Positions 58,549-64,000 of a stretch of DNA of 64,000 nucleotides are shown here, piece by piece (positions within the stretch are counted from its first letter, which is position 1; every line of letters begins with the position of its first letter). Below the pieces are notes generated by a model. The model was not told where the DNA came from and did no database searches. It worked only from the letters and a program-made list of their open reading frames with translations. The translations under genes were made by a program, and so were the position numbers. This stretch comes from Cylindrobasidium torrendii FP15055 ss-10. Lineage: Eukaryota; Basidiomycota; Agaricomycetes; Agaricales; Physalacriaceae. The stretch spans positions 186,001 to 250,000 of the forward strand of contig KN880436.1 in NCBI GenBank assembly GCA_000934385.1, written 5' to 3'.

Positions 58549-61028
58549 ATGGGTTCCATCCAACAGTCACTGTCTGCTTTACTCAATGCTTTGCCGCCGC
58601 CTCCCGTCCCGCACGAAGAGCTCAGAAAACAGGTCGAAGAAGCTAGCAAGACTCCTGCAGGGTCGTCGGATTTGAAGAGACAACGATGGGAGAATGCATT
58701 CCGCGCCGAGATGTTCAAGCTGGCGGTGCGTGGTCTACCGCCCCCATTTTCCAACCTTCCGTATTTATCATCATCTTATAGCGCCTGGAACCGCAAGCAC
58801 TTAAGGACAAGGACATGAAATACTACGATCGTCTGAGCACACTCCTGGATGTCGCACTCGAATTCAGCCTCGTTGGTGCGCACTACCTTCTTCCCTCGTA
58901 ACCCAGCTTGACCTTCTTGTAGAACAATGGGACCAAGCCTATGTGATATTACTACTCTCCGATGTCTTCGAAACACATACCGTCGCCTCATGTTCACATA
59001 TCTTCTCCTGGCTCGAAAGTCGCGCCCCACAATTAACAGCAGACATGATCCCTCAGAAGGGAAAGGCGCTCGTGCTTATTCGTGGACTCAATGACTTGTT
59101 GAAAAGACTTTCGAAAACGGGCTCGAATACGACATTTTGTGGACGAATACTCACATTCCTCGGCGGCGTATTCCCGTTGAGCGAACGGAGCGGTGTCAAC
59201 CTTCGTGGTGACTACGGACCTGCGTGGGATGGTCCAATTCTCCAGAACCCTTCTCCATCGAAGCCCGCCGAAGAGACTGAGAAGGACAAGGTTATGAAGG
59301 TGGACGAGGCGACAAAGCCAGATGAGAAAACAGCTCTGCAAGAAGAACGCAAATCAGATGCGCCAGACGACAAAATAGAGGTAGATGCCGGTGCTGAAGA
59401 AGACAAGCCCCAAGACGGTACGCCAGAACACTGATTCGAGCCCATGGTCTCCATTGAACATAACATTAGGCAGCTTCTACAACATGTTTTGGTCGCTCCA
59501 ACTCCCGTTTTCGAATCCTCCCACCCTCTTGAAGAAGGACTCCTTCACTACGTTTCAGGATTCTGTGACGAAAGTGCTTCCCGTCATCAAGGAGCATACA
59601 ACCAAGGAGCGCGTTCTCATGGGTGGTAGCGAGCGCACAAACACTGCAGCAACTCCACCCAATCCCAATAAACGCAAACGCGACTCCGGCGAGAGTAACG
59701 AGCCCAACATGAAAATAAACGACTACTTTTTCGCTAAATTCCTGACGAGTCCCGACCTACTTGACCTCGAACTGAGCGATACTCACTTTCGACGACAAAT
59801 ACTCTTTCAGCTCGTCACCCTTCTACACCACATCATACTTTCCAGCAAAGTGGCCAAGGAGGTCGCCCAACTTCCGCCAAATGAACTCAAGAACCGGACG
59901 ATGTATGTCGACTTCAACCTGGATCCCGCGCAGACGCAGTGGGTCGAAGACATGATCAAGCGCGTTATGGACGAGATTAGGCAGACGGCACCAAATGGGC
60001 GTGCATTCGCAGACACTGTCGCAGTCATCATGGAGCGCGAGCGGAATTGGGTCAAATGGAAGAATGAGGCTTGCCCACCTTTCGATCGCGAGAGCTGGAG
60101 TAGTCAGAATGGCGGTTTGGCAGAGGCGTCGAGAGAGGACTGGGAGAAGTTAATGTCATCACCCGAACCTTGGCCACATCCCTATGGTTCGGATGGCATC
60201 ACAGAATTGTGGTCAATGGGGTACAGAGGACTTAGTGATCTTGAGTTTTTCCAGTAAGTTGATGGCGCCTCTTGCCATGACTTTCGGGACGCTAAGCGGT
60301 TTTTAGGAAGGCTGACGACGTATATGCATTCTGGAATCAGATCAAACGCCATGACCAGCTCATCGAAAGGAGGAAGCAACAACTCCAACAAGCCCAGGCG
60401 CGCCAACTGAAGGCGAAAGCAGATGCCGATGCGAAGGCGAAGGCGGCGGCAGAAGCGGCGGCGGCGGCAGCAGCAGCAGCAGAGGCCGAGGCCAAAGAGG
60501 GGGACGTCAAGATGCAGGATAAAGTTGACAAAGACAAGGATGTCGACAAAAAGCCCGCAGAGGAAACGAAAGAAATCCAGCTCCCGGCCATCGAATACGA
60601 GAAGGACAAGGTTATTGCGTCGCACGAAGATGTGAGTATGCTGAACAAAACCATGCAACTGATGCTAATGTACATTCCAGACGAAACAACGCTACGCTTG
60701 GCTAGCTCTGCGTGCTGCGCGAGACAAGCACCTGAACTTGTTTTCAAAGATTGGCACAGGCGATATCGAGAAACTCATTGAGGGTATTGAAGGCCGTCTG
60801 GTGGAAGCGACCCCAGCTCCTCCAAGTCCAGTTGTAGCTTCTGCCATTGCTTCAGACCTCGATGTGACTGCCATTCCCGAGCAACTGGGAGGGGACTCAA
60901 ACGCAAAGGATGAGTCGGCAAAGGTTGATCAGAATGGCGATGTCGCGATGACATCTCCAGTGAAGGAGAAGGAGGAGCCACCGATGGGACCGTCACCTCC
61001 GCCAAAGGAGGCAGCAACAAAGACTTGA
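58549..61028 (+). CDS. HPR1: THO complex subunit 1 (Hpr1/THOC1)
   Basis: Subunit of the THO/TREX complex that couples transcription elongation to mRNA export. About 730 aa. [20 protein letters not shown] start; helical N-terminal domain with [18 protein letters not shown] and [42 protein letters not shown] follows, and the core has [23 protein letters not shown] charged linker ([19 protein letters not shown]) and an Ala/Glu-rich coiled coil with a GCG/GCA run (60455-60485) follow. After an intron GTGAGT...TTCCAG comes [20 protein letters not shown], the last Thoc1 block; the end is unstructured and acidic. Start at ATG 58549 because the upstream GTG is not a start. Six exons or so. Identity firm. 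Confidence 0.92.
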
Positions 61029-61142
61029 CATCAAAGCTGGATGCGTCGTGTTGGAGCAGTGTTGTGCATAGTAAATCTCACCATAGTGCAGCTACCGAAT
61101 CAAGTCTCACTCACTCGCCTGGCAAACGGGAGTTCAAAAATG

Positions 61143-62633
61143 CTATTCTGACCCAAAATACGATACCTCGAGGCCTATAGCCTTTAGTGGTTTAGCCCTA
61201 TTTGAGAAATCGGACACTATCCCCAGGCTGACGAGGGTGTTCCGCAGGCGGCCTTCCCACATAATTGAAATATCCTAGTTATAAATGAGCTTGCAACAAA
61301 GAAAACAAACGGAGGAGGCGCACGTTGCTTGTCGACGCGCGCGCTTTGACGACGCCGATGACGGGACTTTCAGGTATAGCAAGGTTTTGAGGATGATTCT
61401 GTGGAACAAAGCTTTCGTCGCCGTCCTGGTCTAAATCTTCTTGTCTCCGGCGTAACCACCATTCTGCGCCCATCGTGAATTCGCTTTCGTAACTGTATAT
61501 GTTGAAATCGAATCGTGAAGACAGAGCCAAATCACGCGAAGTTCGTGCAGAATATGCGCCAGATAAATGGCCAAGCATGGGGTTGAACAAGGCGGTTATC
61601 GTTGTCGGGGGAGAAGGTAGTGGCTTCGCAGGCTGAGGTGGCTTTCCATTCGAAGACTGAGGCAACATAGCGGATGGAGGTGTTGCATCGGGCAATGTAG
61701 AGAATCGGAACCCAGTCGAAACTATTCAGATGAGAGCCGTGCCAACCCAGAGAAATTGGACACTCACTTCCAGCACTTTTCTCCTTTGCACTGAAATACA
61801 TCTCTGCACCGGCAGATATACGACCCTTGAGACCGCCCTCTGTCGCTTCTTCCTCATCTATACGCCTGACCTGCTCTCCGCGACCGCTCACGTCGTCCTC
61901 TACCGCTGCGGATGCTAGACGACCAAAGTTGTGCAAAACTTTCACACCGACCATTCCGTCCTCGGCACTGTACGTGTACTCTGAACACCATTTTCCGACA
62001 TCGTGCTGAAGTGAAAACATGACATTGCTTGGGTCGTTCTGCCGGACAGTGAGTGGTGGCTCTGAGATGGCCGCGACAATTCCTTGGAGAGTTGGAGATA
62101 GACGTGTCGAATACAACGCGTCTAAGCGGCCTGTAGGGATGTACAACCTCCCATACATGAGATAGTCTGAACAAATGGTCAACAACGAATATTGTGGATA
62201 ACTGCAGACGCACCTCGTGCGTCAACTCTCTGTCCTGCAACCCATTCCTCGTCTTTAGGCTCTGGCCTCCGTGGCTGGTCGTACACTTTGAAGCGTTCAA
62301 TCATCTCTCTGAAGCGCACTGTGCCTGAGCTTTGAATGTTCAAGTCGCATGAACTGAAGATGTAGCCAACCGAGCCGTTGAGCGACGGCATGGCGTTCAT
62401 CGAATACGTGGTCTTGAAGAGCGCATTAGGGGACTTGGAAATGGATAGATTGAGTCCTTTGGGTACAGTAAAGTCCAGAATGACTGTAGGTGCTGTTAGT
62501 CCAATTTGCGATCCCCAATTGGCCGCTTGGACGCACCATCGGACGAACGAGTGAGGTTTGAAAAGAGGTTATCTTCGTTCCATCCCGTAGCCTTGTAGTA
62601 GCTTCGCAAAACGTACGATGCGAATGGGTGCAT
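61143..62633 (-). CDS. MDM10: ERMES beta-barrel subunit Mdm10
   Basis: Mitochondrial outer-membrane beta-barrel that tethers mitochondria to ER (ERMES) and helps the SAM complex. ATG 62633 opens [21 protein letters not shown], the conserved start, and LTRSSD is followed by an intron into [17 protein letters not shown]. Then [36 protein letters not shown] and [20 protein letters not shown]. After an intron come [27 protein letters not shown] and [13 protein letters not shown] last intron (GTGCGC...ACTAG) leads to [18 protein letters not shown], the C-terminal strand, ending SYFGSE at 61143. Reading through this last intron would truncate the barrel at 61279. Promoter shared with PET100 (89 bp). 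Confidence 0.93.
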
Positions 62634-62722
62634 CCAGACTAGACATGGACGTCGGAAAGCAATGTCCGTCCGGACCTACGGCCATCACCGAGAGTCTCTG
62701 TCGTCCTCCACCATCACCACTC
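62634..62722. promoter_or_regulatory. 89-bp shared upstream region MDM10 / PET100
   Basis: Start codons of two mitochondrial-biogenesis genes lie 89 bases apart on opposite strands. No TATA box; co-expression is a plausible consequence. Confidence 0.45.
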
Positions 62723-63072
62723 ATGGGCGGGCCAAATCTCGAGATTTTCAAGTTCTCGCTCTACCTTTTTGTGCCCATTCTTGCTCTTGTGCATTTTGGT
62801 GACCCAGCATGGTACAGGGACAACGTGCTTCCTGTGAGCACTGTTCGCCAAAATTGGCTCCTACACTAAGCAAGCACTGTAGTACAAGGAAAAGCTTTTC
62901 CCGAAAGAGACCCTTGACAGGGTAATTCACTTGGTTTCTCCTTGTGTATTCTTCTGACAGTGCCCAGAAATTGCCTGCCAACCAAGAGGAAGTGAAGGCG
63001 GAACTCGCGCGAATAAAGGCGCGCTTGAGGGAGAAGGCTGAAGAGCGACGTCGGGAACAAAACAAGGACTAA
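62723..63072 (+). CDS. PET100: cytochrome c oxidase assembly protein Pet100
   Basis: Small inner-membrane chaperone needed for cytochrome c oxidase assembly. Exons 62723-62833, 62883-62921 and 62968-63072 give 84 aa. MGGPNLEIFKFSLYLFVPIL is the family's start with a membrane helix. HFGDPAWYRDNVLP follows, then after an intron YKEKLFPKETLDRKLPANQEE and a basic helix RIKARLREKAEERRREQ. Acceptor GCCCAG is chosen over the earlier GACAG because it keeps frame into KLPAN. The upstream in-frame ATGs (from 62618) belong to the MDM10 side and are not needed. Family assignment is firm. Confidence 0.9.
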
Positions 63073-63638
63073 GACTCGTCCTACACTGCCGTTCATTTCC
63101 CTGGCCCATCTCCCCGTCAAATTGACATAGTTATACGTCCCCACGGTCTAATTCAAAGTCACCTCACATGCAAGCCTCACTGCGCATGCGAAACCGTGAA
63201 GCTTCAGCTTCAGAGTCCAAGCATTTGGTTTCGAAATATGGAAAGAACTGAGCTTTCCAGCTGTAGTTATTATACATGTCCAATTGTCGTGCCCGCTTGC
63301 ATACCTCTGGATAGGCTATTGTTTATGCATTAAATTTAATCAGCGAGCGGCCGTATCAGTTTTTGCAAGTGAGATTCAGCTGGAATCCCAGGATGTCCGT
63401 TGTACATGAGTCCATTCTGATGTGACTTGTTGGAACTCTGCGATCACTATCTGCCCATTAGTCTTATACCATCGTATCCGTATCCGAAAACCATGAAGTG
63501 GGTAGTTGGACAACAAGTCACCGCCGGTAACTCATCACTTCAAAAAGCTTTGAATCTTGCAGCAGATGTTCCGCACATCTTGAAGAATCGGCGCGACAGT
63601 GGGTGCCACTCAACGGTCCTGACATTCCCATCGAGTTT
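63073..63638. other. intergenic plus uncertain 5' end of F-box gene
   Basis: The promoter and possibly a first exon of the last gene lie here: ATG 63493 (MKWVVGQQ) is in a different frame. A TAA in the F-box frame at about 63526 means any coding part upstream must be spliced in. Confidence 0.35.
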
Positions 63639-64000
63639 ATGGAGACAAACACCGCGCCTTCCTCGAGTTTCGACCTCGCTGGCTACCATCGTGATCTTCA
63701 TGCCCTTACCCGCCAGCGCGACGAGGTAGATGACTGTATCACTGCACTCGAAGCGTCGCTGGCGGTTTGGCGCGTTCGCAAAGTACATCTTGACAAGACT
63801 ATCAATAATGCGAAACGGGTGGTTCATCCAATACGCAATCTCCCGGACGACGTTCTCTACACAATCATTGATTACTGCGTACCCAAACTATCCTCGCTTG
63901 ACCTACCAGCATTCAGTCCGGTAATCCCTGATAGCTTGGGTGTCGATTCGCCCCTCACGATACTCTCTGCCGTCTGCAAGACATGGCGTGCAGCCATCCT
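63639..64000 (+). CDS. F-box protein with N-terminal coiled coil, partial
   Basis: Agaricomycete-type F-box protein cut by the window end. After METNTAPSSSFDLAGYHRDL, a coiled coil (LTRQRDEVDDCITALEASLA) precedes a classic F-box of this group (HPIRNLPDDVLYTIIDYCVP). TILSAVCKTWRAAI follows, the typical LPxDVLxxI and VCKxWR pattern. The downstream LRR part is outside. ATG 63639 is the first in this frame, but reading is open upstream to about 63528, so a spliced first exon is possible. Probable SCF ligase adaptor; target unknown. Confidence 0.75.
   Translation, partial: METNTAPSSSFDLAGYHRDLHALTRQRDEVDDCITALEASLAVWRVRKVHLDKTINNAKRVVHPIRNLPDDVLYTIIDYCVPKLSSLDLPAFSPVIPDSLGVDSPLTILSAVCKTWRAAI

Noticed and set aside
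60455..60485. GCG/GCA trinucleotide run as a microsatellite finding
   Set aside because: It simply encodes an alanine-rich coiled-coil stretch in HPR1; in frame and common for such proteins.

Overview
The window is nuclear DNA of a filamentous basidiomycete (Agaricomycetes-like). I base this on dense gene packing, almost every gene being cut by GT-AG introns of about 44-65 bp with CTAAC/CTGAC-type branch sequences, and the gene content: F-box/leucine-rich proteins, a NACHT-ankyrin NLR, a GH5 steryl/ceramide glucosidase, a mushroom-type L-amino-acid oxidase and fungal Hog1, Mdm10 and Pet100. No rRNA, tRNA, CRISPR, intact transposon or prokaryotic-style operon was recognised. Exon joins were made by hand from the six frames, so donor/acceptor choices are inferences wherever I say so.

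Layout. 1-9.5 kb: 3' part of a Spo22/Zip4-like meiosis gene (-), a previously easy-to-miss 108-aa membrane protein gene (+), a GH5_12 glucosidase and a Ubp2/USP25-type deubiquitinase. 9.8-20.2 kb: secreted six-hairpin glycosidase, F-box protein, HOG1, MCR1 (cytochrome b5 reductase) and a tandem pair of zeta-crystallin-like quinone oxidoreductases. 20.9-30.5 kb: mostly housekeeping genes: RNR2, HAT2/MSI1, BMT5, RAMP4/YSY6, mitochondrial uL10m, a single-exon F-box-like gene, ATP synthase subunit e. 30.6-44 kb is the most accessory-looking part: two tandem arylamine N-acetyltransferases separated by a 15-bp minisatellite, a type II membrane protein with glycosyltransferase-like features, a 1,526-aa STAND/NACHT-ankyrin NLR, a BSP-family metallopeptidase and a PhyH dioxygenase. 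44-53 kb: a charged SAP-like nuclear protein, a 72-aa orphan, a DUF1479 dioxygenase, an ING/PHD protein and an unknown coiled-coil protein. 53-58 kb: two divergent flavin amine oxidases, one carrying an in-frame stop codon. 58-64 kb: small acidic protein, THO complex Hpr1/THOC1, MDM10, PET100 and the start of another F-box protein.

How the genes relate. Several are functionally linked only loosely (mitochondrial: MCR1, uL10m, ATP-e, MDM10, PET100; chromatin/RNA: HAT2, ING, HPR1, BMT5). Head-to-head pairs with very short shared upstream regions are frequent (72, 63 and 89 bp). I did not find a clear new multi-gene system. The best candidates for follow-up are the broken or re-spliced L-amino-acid oxidase next to a divergent sarcosine-oxidase-like gene, the NLR, the atypical NAT pair and the unannotated 108-aa membrane protein.
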